DNA of 64,000 bases, from the NCBI GenBank assembly GCA_034440635.1, contig JAOTON010000469.1, positions 1-64,000 of the forward strand, read 5' to 3'. Of the stretch, positions 24,399 to 35,573 are shown piece by piece (within the stretch, counting starts at the first letter, position 1; every line of letters starts with the position of its first letter). Position numbers and translations under genes: made by a program. Origin of the DNA: Lepas anatifera (taxonomy: Eukaryota; Arthropoda; Thecostraca; Lepadidae). The notes under the pieces were generated by a model, which was given only the letters and a program-made list of their open reading frames with translations, was not told where the DNA came from and searched no databases.

Positions 24399-25235
24399 TT
24401 AACACGCGCATTGACGAGGGTCTGAGCCACCTTCGCTTTGACGAGGGGGCGGGTACCCCCAAGATCTCGAGAACCGCGGTAGGTAGCGAAAAACGGTAAA
24501 CGGCGTTGGGCTGCCCATCGACTTCTCCATCAAAAATATTTGAACCATTTTTTGTCAGGTCACATTTAAGGTCACCAGAGGTCAAAACATGCCGTAATAG
24601 GGATAACATGTAAATTAAGTTTGTCGGGCATTACATTTGAACAAATAAAGATAGAGAAAACGTCTTAAACTATATGAATACTCGCAGCAAGCCAAGTCAA
24701 ATGATATATAATTTAACCTTGCCAGGTCAAATCAAGATTTTGACCTGACCTGAGGTTAGGTCAGGGTCAAATTATATAAAATACAAATCATTAGAACCGC
24801 AACGTCAAGGCGAATCTAATGAAGTTAACATGAACGCTCTATCACTCTCCGTTACTGATTTATATAGTAAAAACCATTTTCCCATGTATTTCCAATGGAG
24901 AGGTCATGCCTCGTACCTGACCTTAGGTCACCGCTATCAAAAATACCGGAACATATTTTAAAGAACTCGGTGGTCCCATTATGTGATATGAGTTTCAATC
25001 GGATAAGTCCCCCTGCTCCGACTTATGCTATCTTAAACTTTTTTAGGTCAGGTCACTTGACCTGTACTGGTGACCTGACCTGAGATGATCTAATCTTAAA
25101 ACTTTCACAGAAGTTGTAAGAATAATGAGGGAAAAGGGATGCCAAGTACGGCGGCGAGTAGCGCCGCCGTTTTTCTGCTATCTCCGAAAAACCCGAGGGG
25201 GGCGGGTAACTGCCCCCCGTCAATGCGCGTGTTAA
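24399..25235 (-). mobile_element. TTAA element A-2
   Basis: Family A copy bounded by TTAA (24399-24402 and 25232-25235), doubled-word end first. The word is mutated to ATTGACGAGGG. The inside follows A-1 and A-4 closely, including the AGGTCA palindrome cluster near 24740-24765 and the CCGCCG-type hairpin near 25150. No coding frame; internal peptides seen in translation are shared by every A copy. Confidence 0.88.
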
Positions 25236-25575
25236 CAAAAGAGCAGAACAAATGAAAAAAACTGGTGAGGTCATGATCTTCTCAATTTGACAATGAGGCT
25301 GGGGGCAAAATAAGGGACTGGCTGACAAGTTAGCATGGACAATTCCAATCAGGATCACATGATGTTTCCAGATGCATTTGCAATACTGATGATTTTTTGG
25401 TAATGGAAACAGTGAAAATCTGATTCTCGTCAATCCGCATCCAACCAGATTTGGCAGGAGTTCGTGCAGTGATGGTAAATATTTTCCTTACACTGCAGAG
25501 GTGAAGGAGAGTAGATTGCAGGGGGTTAAATTTTAGTTGTTATTAAATGAAATAGTATACAATTTTAGACAATAC
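25236..25575. other. Spacer between two inverted A elements
   Basis: About 340 bp of unrelated sequence separate A-2 (minus) from A-3 (plus). Nothing coding is recognised. Confidence 0.6.
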
Positions 25576-26423
25576 TATTCACGCGCATTGACGAGGGGCG
25601 GGTACCCGCCCCCCCTCGGGTTTTTCAGAGATAGCAGAAAATTGGCGGCGCGTAGCGCCACCATGCTTGGCATACTTTTTTCCTCATCATTTTTACAGCT
25701 TTTTTTGAAAATTTTAAGGTTAGGTCAACTCAGGTCAGGTCACCAGTACAGGTCAAGTGACCTGACCTCAAAAAAAGTTTAAGATAGCATAAGTCGGAGC
25801 AGAGTGAACTTACCCGCTTGAAACTCATATCACATAATGGGCCTACCGAGTTCTCTAAACTGTTTTCCGGTATTTTTGATATCGATGACCTAAGGTCAAG
25901 TACGAGGCATGACCTCTCCATTGGAAATACATGGTAAAATTCTTTTTACTGAATAACTCGGTAACGGATGGTGATAGAGCGTTTATTTTAGCTGCATTAG
26001 ACTGGCCTTGGCTTTGCGGTTTTAATGACATGCATTTTATATAATTTGACCCTGACTTGACCTCAGGTCAGGTCAAATCCTTGATTTGACCTAGCAAGGT
26101 CAAATTATATATCATTCGATTCGGCTTGCTGCGAGCATTCATATAGTTTAAGTGTTTTTCTCTATCTTCACTTGTTCAGATGTAATGGACGAAAAACTTA
26201 CTTTACATGTTATCCCTATGACGGCATGTTTTGACCTCTCGTGACTTCAAATGTGACCTAACAAAAATGGTTCAAATATTTTCGATGGAGAAGTGGATGG
26301 GCTACCCAACGCTGTTTACCATTTTTCGCTACCTTCCGTAGTTCTCGAGATCTTAGGGGGGGCGGACACCCGCCCCCTCGTCAATGCGAAGTTGGCTCAG
26401 ACTCCCGTTAATGCGCGTGTTAA
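25576..26423 (+). mobile_element. TTAA element A-3
   Basis: Family A copy in the opposite orientation to A-2. The left flank has decayed from TTAA to TATT, while TTAA survives on the right (26420-26423). The left hairpin GGCGGGTACCCGCC is intact. This is an older copy, judging by several differences from A-4. Confidence 0.85.
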
Positions 26424-28626
26424 ACACAACTATTATTCATGAAAATTTAGCTGCATGCACATTGCTTTATGTGACTGCTATTCTGATTTTTTCTGACTTG
26501 TGCATGCTCATTATATTGCCTTATTGTATGATTTCGTCTTGCCTGCTCTTCTTTGTTTGCTTCTTGTTCCTTGTTTTTGCTGTCTTCCTATTGTAGTTAA
26601 AAGAAATGAATTGATGATGAAAAACATAATTGTGAATTTGGGCGAAGAGAAATGAAGGCTGTGTAAGAAAACATCTATTGTGTGCCAGGCATGTAGACAA
26701 AATTGAGATTAAAGACTCTTCCATCTGCTCGAGCTGTGTCCATATCCAAGCTTAATCATCATGGAACACCCAATTGCTGTATTGCGACATTTAGCTCTTT
26801 CCGGATTGGCTTACTGTGCTTGGAAGCTAGGTCACTGTTCATTATCTATTATTTTTCACATGTTTCCATTTTCTCCAAAACTCTAGTTATAATAAAAACA
26901 GCAGTGGCTGTGCTTTCGTTTGGTGAGCTTTGACTAGGTGCTACAGAAGTTGTGAGTCAAATCATTTTCTTACATGATTCAATTGGCTACACCTCTTACT
27001 TGAAATGCCCCATACATTATCCTCATAAGTTTCAGATTTTCGTCATAAAATGAAGCTATTTATCCATAAAGCACCTGCTGCTTCCTGAAGTCACTAAAAT
27101 CATAGCTCTCTTTACTAATATGCAGCACACATAGTGGATCATCTGTCCCACCATAATTTTTTGTAGAATATCCCATCAAAACATTTCCATAAAACAAAGG
27201 AACATTTTTTGGTGGTGGACCAAAGTTGTTCCCATTAACCAAAGATGCTCAGTTTTATTGTGCCTTGATTAACCTGATGGTGATGCACACAAGGTTATAT
27301 TTTTGTTCTGCACAATTGAAGGTGGAAGAAATATGTGGTTTCCTTATGTCCAAAATTATGTTTCCTATAACTGTTCATTTTAGAATTTCAAGAAATTGGT
27401 CCATTCACTGGTATCATTTATTTAATGTAAACTGCTGTACTGTCACGATGTTTTGATAGTAAATTAAGTTTAATAAAAAACATCCTGTCCAAACTTCTGA
27501 GGTCCTGTTCTCAGTTTCAGCACATTAAACATTCCAATATACCGTTCATCCTTCAGATTTGACACACTGATGCCCGATTTTCAGACGAAAAAAACGCAAT
27601 ATTAGGCTGTTCCACCGCCCTGCATGGAGAAAAGTTTAGATGGGACTGTCAAATGTGTAGGCAAACCAACCAGTAGTTGGCCTTAAGGTGGTTGGTACAG
27701 CTCCAAATATCTTTAACTAGTCACTAGTCGTGAAACATGCGTTTCTGTCCTACATGCCATGGGTTTTAATTCATGCACTTTGAACTTGAAGAAGTCCATT
27801 TCATTCCTCAATTTTGTAAAGGCATCACATACGCTACTCTAACTGTCATACACATCTGGTGGATATAATCCGTTTTTTCAACTGAGAAGTGTAACTTCTA
27901 TGTGCTGGCAACTAAAACCGCCGAGTTTTGCGCTGCTGTACCTTAGGCATAGGCAGTTACAAGTACGTTTTCATATATTTGGTGCTTTTTCGATGTGGCA
28001 ATAAACACTGAAGGTCAACTTATTATTTCTATGGTGTTTTATAACAGAAATTCGTGTGAACTCAGCTCCTCCGTGGTGTTGAGATCTTAAAACGAGCAAG
28101 CTGCGTCGTCCTGACGTGGCGCTTCCGGGTTGAAAACTTTCGTTGGTGAATGACTGTTTTGGCAGCAAACCCCAAGAGTGAGCCTAAACTTTCCTGTCGG
28201 AAATGTTGCGCTGTGTTGAGCTGCAATACCGGTAATTAATACTCGATACCACTATTTCATTGATAATATGTTAAACAGCAGTTTGATTATATTGCCAGTT
28301 TCATAGCTGCTTTATAACATTTGCTGTAATAAACCAGTCACGTTAAGGTAATGCCTTTTGTGGGGTGTGTGTGGAGAGTGACGCAATACCTACAGCTTCG
28401 TACATACTCAACGTATTCTAACTGAACCAAATTAGGGTCGAAAACGATGAAGCAACGGAGATTAGCAGTTCCAGGTGGCATCGATACGAATAACATTTTC
28501 CAAAGTTTTCCCATATCCTAATAGCGAAACGGTATGTATGTGATCTAATGAAAACGAACACAACCAAGTTGTAGCAATCTATATTTGTTATACAGCGAAG
28601 CGAATTTCAGTCGAGCAGAGTTGTCC
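26424..28626. other. Intergenic, no gene seen
   Basis: AT-rich with no supported gene and no recognised repeat. Confidence 0.45.
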
Positions 28627-29474
28627 TTAACACGCGCATTGACGGGGGGCGGGTACCCGCCCCCCTCGGGTTTTTGGAGATAGTAGAAAAACGGCGGCGC
28701 GTAGCGCCGCCGTACTTGGTATACCTTTTTCCTCATCATTTTTACAACTTCTGTGAAAATTTTAAGGTTAGGTCATCTCAGGTCAGGTCACCAGTACAGG
28801 TCAAGTGACCCGACCTCAAAAAAAGTTTAAGATAGCATAAGTCGGAGCAGGGTGAACTTATCCGATTGAAACTCATATCACATAATGGCCCCACCGAGTT
28901 CTCTAACATATGTTCTGGTATTTTTGATATCGATGACCTAAGGTCAGGTACGAGGTATGACCTCTCCATTGGAAGTACATGGGAAAAATGGTTTTTACGG
29001 AATAACTCAGTAACGGATGGTGATAGAGCATTTATTTTAGCTGCATTAGACTCGCCTGGGCTTTGCGGTTCTAATGATATGCATTTTATATAATTTGACC
29101 TTGACCTGACCTCAGGTCAGGTCAAATCCTTGATTTGACCTAGCAAGGTCAAATTATATATCATTCGATTTGGCTTGCTAAGAGGATTCATATAGTTCAA
29201 GTCGTTTTGCTCTATCTTTACTTGTTCAGATGAAATGCCCGAAAAACTGAATTTTACATGTTATCCCTATGACGGGCATGTTTTGACCTCTCGTGACCTT
29301 AAATGTGACCTGACAAAAAAATGGTTCAAATGTTTTCGATGGAGAAGTGGATGGGCAGCCCAACGCCGTTTACCGTTTTTCGCTACCTACCGTGGTTCTC
29401 GAGATCTTAGGGGGCGGGTACCCGCCCCCCGTCAATGCGAAGGTGGCTCAGACCCCCGTCAATGCGCGTGTTAA
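28627..29474 (+). mobile_element. TTAA element A-4, best-preserved copy
   Basis: This 848-bp copy has TTAA at both ends. The single-word end is CACGCGCATTGACGGGG followed by GGCGGGTACCCGCC and a GGCGGCGCGTAGCGCCGCC hairpin. The other end has the word twice, separated by AAGGTGGCTCAGA. I counted about 17 AGGTCA or TGACCT hexamers by eye, including a perfect 23-bp palindrome at 29102-29124. No coding frame. Confidence 0.92.
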
Positions 29475-30394
29475 ACTCCACCATCATAACAATATTGCAT
29501 TGAACTCTGCTGATTCGAGCACAGTCATCACACGATGTATGTACGTACCTTATTTTCAAAGAAGAAACTAGAAAGTCTTCTCTAATTAGGTGGACGTTTT
29601 GTGGCCAAATGAAGCAAATGTGTTGCGCCAGCTTTGTCGCACCTTCAAACAGGCATATCGCAAGCTGGCTCACTCTTTAGCATGACATTTTCCGCTAGTG
29701 GGCCGGGCTCAGGCCTGAGGACCAATCAGCTTGTTGCAACCATATGGAAGTTATTCCTTTACTGTTTGAAATAAGCAAATAGGCCCCTTTATTTTGAACT
29801 TTAAGGTGTGCGGAAATTCTATAAAGAGAACTTTGAGTAAAACCAAATATGCCAAAAATGATTTCTCAACACCCTCTACAAAACTGCTATCTCAGTTCAA
29901 AATACGTTATAAAAGTGGGACACTCCTTGAAACCCAGCATAGATGAACATCGGATATTCGTAAGGTGTCGCCTGTGCTTTTGTCTCAATCTAATCATTAG
30001 ACATCAAAATAAAGAGTGAAATTTGCCATATGTCTGGTTTGTCCAGCGTAACTTGAAAAACACAAAGTTATAATTAAATACCGGGAGCTTTTTTACAAGA
30101 CATAATGTTTAATGTTCAGAAGTTGAAGGTCAGTGGCTCAATCACCTCGGAGAACAGTGGCTGCCAGTCTTGCCCATAGCTATCACCCTTGTTAGCGTTG
30201 AGAGGGCGTCATGCAGCCCACCCTTCAAAACTTACACTCTGTTTTAGTAAACAGCGTGATCATAAAATCGGATTCTCGCAGATACATTGTAGAGACGGAA
30301 TTCTAAGGGCCCAGCTCTAAAGGAATGAAAAATCCCTCAAAATCAGGTTTGAATGTATTTTTTTATTTGAAAATATGTTTTGAGCCTTGCCCCC
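29475..30394. other. Intergenic with an F-type MITE fragment
   Basis: 29785-29935 matches the F-1 fragment at 8660-8813 (TTTTGAACTTTAA, CTTTGAGTAAAA, CTCAGTTCAAAAT blocks in order). The remainder shows no gene. Confidence 0.5.
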
Positions 30395-30667
30395 TTAACC
30401 CTCGCCCATAAGAGTTAAGCCCAGTTTTCTTAAGCACTGCATATTTGAGTAAAAATTGCCTCTCGTGACCTAACTTGACCTCTGAAGGTCAAATCATTGA
30501 CCTGAGCGCTTAAACATTCGAAGTAATTTCTTATTGAATTTACGAGAGCTTTCCTAAAGCAGCCTGCAGATTTGCGCAAACCCCAATATTTTTGGAGTTA
30601 AATGGGGACCATCCATGCCCCTCGTGGAGCGAAGGTGGCGCTGGATCCCCGGTGGGGCGCAGGTTAA
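30395..30667 (+). mobile_element. TTAA element B-3, internally deleted
   Basis: TTAACCCTCGCCC at the left jumps directly to ATAAGAGTTAAGCCCAG, which lies about 760 bp inside a full B element, then continues to a normal doubled-word right end at TTAA 30664-30667. The result is a 273-bp internal-deletion derivative that keeps both termini. Confidence 0.85.
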
Positions 30668-31694
30668 CCCTCGCCCCACCGGGGGCCATCGATGGCCCCC
30701 TAAGGTTTTTCCGGAATAGCCGAAAAACGACGAGGCGCAGCACCGCGGTTGAGGGCTCTACCTCTTACTGCAACATTTTCCCATCATCCCTGAAATTTTT
30801 TACCCCGGGTCACCCAAGGTCAGGTCACCAGACGAGGTCAACCAAGGTCACCTCACTTCACCTTTAGAGCACTGTAAGAGCTACATTTCAAACTTGATCG
30901 ATTTGAAACTTCCTACACTTCATGACCCCCTCCAGGGTCTACAAGGTGTATATCCGGGATTTTTCGATTTCGTGCCCTGAGGTCAGGTCACGAGGCGACC
31001 TCTCCCATTGGAAAAGCATGGGGAAAAGCTATTTCATGATATAAAACCCACAAAAATGATTGCAAATACTCAGACTGCTCAGAACAACGTTTTTGGACAC
31101 CCTTTCACGGATCCCAGGGGTCATATTTGCCCTTTGACTTTTCCAAGGTCATCCAAGGTCACCAGAGGTCAAAAACAGTATTTTGACAATAACTTTTGAC
31201 CTAATTGAGCTAGAGCGGTGAAACAAACACTATCGTGTTTGTCTTGTCACTGGCTTTCATTTGATATACGGCAAGGTCACTTTTTGACCTTTCGTGACCT
31301 CAGGTCATATTAGGTCACGAGGTGACCTCTGGCGGTCAAACCACTGGCGGGAGGTCTTTACGTTCCACATAGCGGAAAAGTACTGGCAATTTGCTATCAA
31401 ATGTACTTTACCAGGCCTCAATAGCTCTAATGACATAAGAGTTAAGCCCAGTTTTCTTAAGCACTGCATATTTGAGTGAAAATAGCCGCTCGTGACCTAA
31501 CTTGACCTCTGAAGGTCAAACCATTGACCTGAGCGCTAAAACATTCGAAGTAATTTCTTATTGAATTCACGCGAGCCTTCTAAAGCACCCTGCAGATTTG
31601 CGCTAACCCCCATATTTTCGGAGTTAAATGGGGGCCATCCATGGCCCCTCGTGGAGCGAAGGTGGCGCCGGATCCCCGGTGGGGCGCAGGTTAA
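30664..31694 (+). mobile_element. TTAA element B-4
   Basis: Full 1.03-kb B copy sharing its left TTAA with B-3 and its right TTAA with the next element. Its right end (GAGTTAAGCCCAGTTTTC) resembles B-3. Its middle is nearly identical to the following element at an offset of about 1,023 bp. Confidence 0.9.
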
Positions 31695-32720
31695 CCCTCG
31701 CATTGACGGGGGCCGGTACCGCCCCCCTAAGGTTTTTCGGAATAGCCGAAAAACGACGGCGCGTAGCACCGCGGTTGAGGCTCTACCTCTTACTGCATCA
31801 TTTTTCCAACTTCCCTGAAAATTTTAGGTTAGGTCACCCCAGGTCAGGTCACCAGACGAGGTCAACCAAGGTCACCTCACTTCACCTTTAGAGCACTGTA
31901 AGAGCTACATTTCAAACTTGATCGATTTGAAACTTCCTACACTTCATGACCCCTCCAGGGTCTACAAGGTGTATATCCGGGATTTTTCGATTTCGTGCCC
32001 TGAGGTCAGGTCACGAGGCGACCTCTCCCATTGGAAAAGCATGGGGAAAAGCTATTTCATGATATAAAACCCACAAAAATGATTGCAAATACTCAGACTG
32101 CTCAGAACAACGTTTTTGGACACCCTTTCACGGATCCCAGGGGTCATATTTGCCCTTTGACTTTTCCAAGGTCATCCAAGGTCACCAGAGGTCAAAAACA
32201 GTATTTTGACAATAACTTTTGACCTAATTGAGCTAGAGCGGTGAAACAAACACTATCGTGTTTGTCTTGTCACTGGCTTTCATTTGATATACGGCAAGGT
32301 CACTTTTTGACCTTTCGTGACCTCAGGTCATATTAGGTCACGAGGTGACCTCTGGCGGTCAAACCACTGGCGGGAGGTCTTTACGTTCCACATAGCGGAA
32401 AAAGTACTGGCAATTTGCTATCAAATGTACTTTACCAGGCCTCAATAGCTCTAATGACATAAGAGTTATGCCCAGTTTGCTTAATCATTGCATATTTGAG
32501 TGAAAATAGCCTATCTTGACCTAATTTGACCTCTGGAGGTCAAACCATTGACCTGAGCGCTAAAACATGCGAAGTAATTTCTTACTGAATTCACGCGAGC
32601 CTTCTATTGCACTTTGCAGATTTGCGCTAACGCCCATATTTTTCGGAGTTAAATGGGGGGCCATCGATGGCCCCCGGTGGAGCGAAGGTGGCGGCGGACC
32701 CCCGGTGGGGCGCGGGTTAA
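31691..32720 (+). mobile_element. A/B chimeric TTAA element
   Basis: The left end joins the B-type outer anchor TTAACCCTCGC to the A-type word ATTGACGGGGGCCGGTACC and to A-like GACGGCGCGTAGC. The middle is B, and nearly identical to B-4 from about 31890 to 32470. The right end is a B end closer to B-1/B-2 (GTTATGCCCAGTTTGC) than to B-4. This is a recombinant with at least two switch points. Confidence 0.88.
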
Positions 32721-33563
32721 CACGCGCATTGACGGGGGCGGGTACCCGCCCCCCTCGGGTTTTTCGGAAGAGAACAGAAAAACGGCGGCGCGTACGCGCC
32801 GCCATACTTGGCATACCTTTTCCTTTATCATTTTTGCAACTTCTGTGAAAATTTTAGGGTTAGGTCATCTCAGGTCAGGTCACCAGTACAGGTCAAGTGA
32901 CCCGACCTCAAAAAAAGTTTAAGATAGCATAAGTCAGAGCAGGGTGAACTTATCCGATTGAAACTCATATCACATAATGGCCTTACCGAGTTCTCTAAAA
33001 CATGTTCCGGTATTTTTGGTATCGATGACCTAAGGTCAGGTACGAGGCATGACCTCTCTATTGGAAATACATGGGAAAATGGTTTTTACAGAATAACTCA
33101 GTAACGGATGGTGATAGAGCATTTATTTTAGCTGCATTAGACTCGCCTGGGATTTGCAGTTCTAATGATACGCATTTTATATAACTTGACCCTGACCTGA
33201 CCTCAGGTCAGGTCAAATCCTTGATTTGACCCAGCAAGGTCAAATTATATATCATTAGATTCGGCTTGCTGAGAGGATTCATATAGTTCAAGTCGTTTTG
33301 CTCTATCTTTACTTGTTCAGATGTAATGGCCAAAAACTGAATTTACATGTTATCCCTATGACGGCATGTTTTGACCTCTCGTGACCTTAAATGTGTCCTG
33401 ACAAAAAAATGGTATAAATATTTTCGATGGAGAAGTGGATGGGCAGCCCCACGCCGTTTACCGTTTTTCGCTACCTACCGTGGTTCTCGAGATCTTAGGG
33501 GGGCGGGTACCCGCCCCCCGTCAATGCGAAGGTGGCTCAGACCCCCGTCAATGCGCGTGTTAA
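32717..33563 (+). mobile_element. TTAA element A-5
   Basis: Family A copy sharing its left TTAA (32717-32720) with the chimeric element and ending at TTAA 33560-33563. Both hairpins and the AGGTCA palindrome block are present. Last member of the four-element chain. Confidence 0.9.
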
Positions 33564-34335
33564 GGAAACCAATGAAGCAGGTATTCACGGCAACGGATTT
33601 CCTTAAAGCTGTCTTTGGCTTTCAGAAAGACTGCTGAACATAAAGAGCGCTACCAATTAGTTTCTCTTAGTCATTAAATGTTGCATCAGAGCAGTCTTGG
33701 CTTAAGATCCGTGATAAGCTTCACAAGCATTTGAAATCGCCTTCCGCTTTATTAAACGGCGTCGTGACATGCAGTTTTTGGAAATACTATGTTATGTATC
33801 TTTCCAAACTGATGTTTTTCTCGCGTCCGCTCCATTGACTCTGCACGGACGTACGGACGTGGGTGACAGGGAAATTCCCCCCCCACCTGTCTGGAGGGTG
33901 AGATCCGCGCCACAGACCTCTTCAATGGCTCAGCAGTCAAAATATCACACACAAGGCCCAGAATAACAGACTTGTCAAAAGAAAACCTTCCTTTCGCCAC
34001 CACTTTCTCAACACATTCGTAGATTTCTCCAGCTTAAGCCAAACGACTTTGGAGCCTTCAGTCCCTATTTTAACCTGATATTTCACAAATGAAACCAATG
34101 CAAAATGGGTCTGGGCTAGTTTTACACATCCATTATGCTGGAGCTGCCACGGTAGCCGAGTCGCTGATAAGACAGCCGGAATTATACAGGACATTCAGAG
34201 GTCTATAATTACAGTGCGCAACGTCTGGGTCTCGACGTTGGTCCGATAGCGAGCCCGCTTTTAGATTGGACCCGGCGGTGCCCCAGCTGCCAATTCCATT
34301 GTAATGGTTGAATTGAGAGACCAGCAGCAGATGAA
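33564..34335. other. Intergenic upstream of DH31 gene 2
   Basis: No gene is supported in this stretch. Confidence 0.4.
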
Positions 34336-34369
34336 TATAAGGCTGGGCTGGCCTGCGAACAGCCTCATT
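34336..34369 (+). promoter_or_regulatory. Candidate core promoter of DH31 gene 2
   Basis: TATAAGGC (34336-34343) lies 31 bases upstream of the A in a TCATT initiator-like word (34365-34369), the spacing expected of a TATA-initiator pair in animals. It lies about 1.2 kb upstream of the DH31 gene 2 ATG, which is preceded by a splice acceptor, so a 5' untranslated exon starting here is possible. This is inference from two short words. Confidence 0.3.
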
Positions 34370-34389
34370 GTGTTTGGTGCGATCATCAC

Positions 34390-34392
<3 letters not shown>

Positions 34393-34419
<27 letters not shown>
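34393..34419 (+). repeat. CAG trinucleotide run
   Basis: Nine uninterrupted CAG triplets just downstream of the candidate promoter. If the stretch is the 5' untranslated exon of DH31 gene 2, the repeat is transcribed. The serine-rich frame over it is not supported as a protein. Confidence 0.9.
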
Positions 34420-34421
<2 letters not shown>

Positions 34422-34424
34422 TCA

Positions 34425-35567
34425 GAAGCACCGGGAGCAGCAGGTCAGGCAGACAACAGCCGGCCAGCGTTCACCGCTCCTCGGATCGCAGCGGCAGCCT
34501 TCCTCCCATGATTTCACACTTGGAAATCACTGTATACACAAAGTATCGTTCAATTCTTGCATCCACCGTAAAATGATGCCAATGATTAAATGTGTGATCG
34601 TCAATCTAGTACAAGTGGCTACAAATCATCAGGAATCTAGCCAAAATAATAGTTATTCGTTTGCCTTGACCTGGATTTGCCTTTTCTCACCTTCCCTTTC
34701 TTGTGCTTGTTTCTGTTGAAGGGATAACTTATTTCGTTATATAACCTCCCCTCGTCTTGCACCTTATTCAATTGTAATTTACAATTGTCAATAGATAATC
34801 ATCGTGCCAGAATTTGAAAACCAGGAGCAGTTTATTCAGGATGCACCGAATTTGCTGAAAATTTAGCAATCCAGCTGTCTAACTTTTCCATATAAGTGGG
34901 CGCCGCTTATAACGACAGTGAGTCCGACAATGACGAGGTGTAAACAGCAGCGCTGTGAAGCCCGCTTATTTTTCTGAATGCAGGCAAACATCTACCCCAA
35001 GTTAAAGGAAGTTTTCAGGGGTCGAAAAACTGACCATTTTGGCATTCTAAATGGTGACTGCCCAAGGTGGACAAAGTGACAAAAATTAGCTGATATGTTT
35101 GCTCCAGATGAATAACGGAACAAATAGCCAAAATTTGCATATGCAATTTAACCTCGCCAATGTTTTTCAACAACTAAGGTGGTCCAGGAGTATCCCTTGG
35201 TATCCTAATAACTCAAAACGTGCCACATTTTGCAGCCTGGGCTGGTGACACATTTATGGTTTGGCATTTTTAATGGTGACAACCTGAACACTTTTTTGGC
35301 CCCTGGAGTTTTCCAGAAGACAACAGTTTTTTAGCCGGACGAGAAATAAAATAATTCCACCATGAACAGCTCCAGTGGCTTATGTGTCATTTTGTAATAG
35401 CTGAATAGCTCAGCTGAAGGGCTTATTCGCACCTCAATGAACAGCAAACTCAGTTTTGGAGGAAATGACAGGACCAGGAAGAAGAGATTGAACCCGCTGG
35501 TTTCCCTAGCTTTTCCAGAACTACGCAGGTGAGATGGGGCCTGCCATGACCTCTGCGCCGGTTTCAG
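34425..35567. other. Possible 5' untranslated region and intron of DH31 gene 2
   Basis: No coding exon is recognised. A pyrimidine-rich acceptor GCGCCGGTTTCAG ends at 35567, six bases before the ATG. A donor-like ACGCAGGTGAGA at 35523-35534 is too close to that acceptor to form a normal intron with it. Confidence 0.35.
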
Positions 35568-35573
35568 GCAGCC

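Noticed and set aside
31008..32222. Two identical 63-codon frames (31008-31199 and 32031-32222)
   Set aside because: They are the same part of two duplicated B-type elements, not a gene family.
34304..34576. Frame with a serine run
   Set aside because: The run comes from the CAG repeat read as AGC; more likely untranslated sequence.
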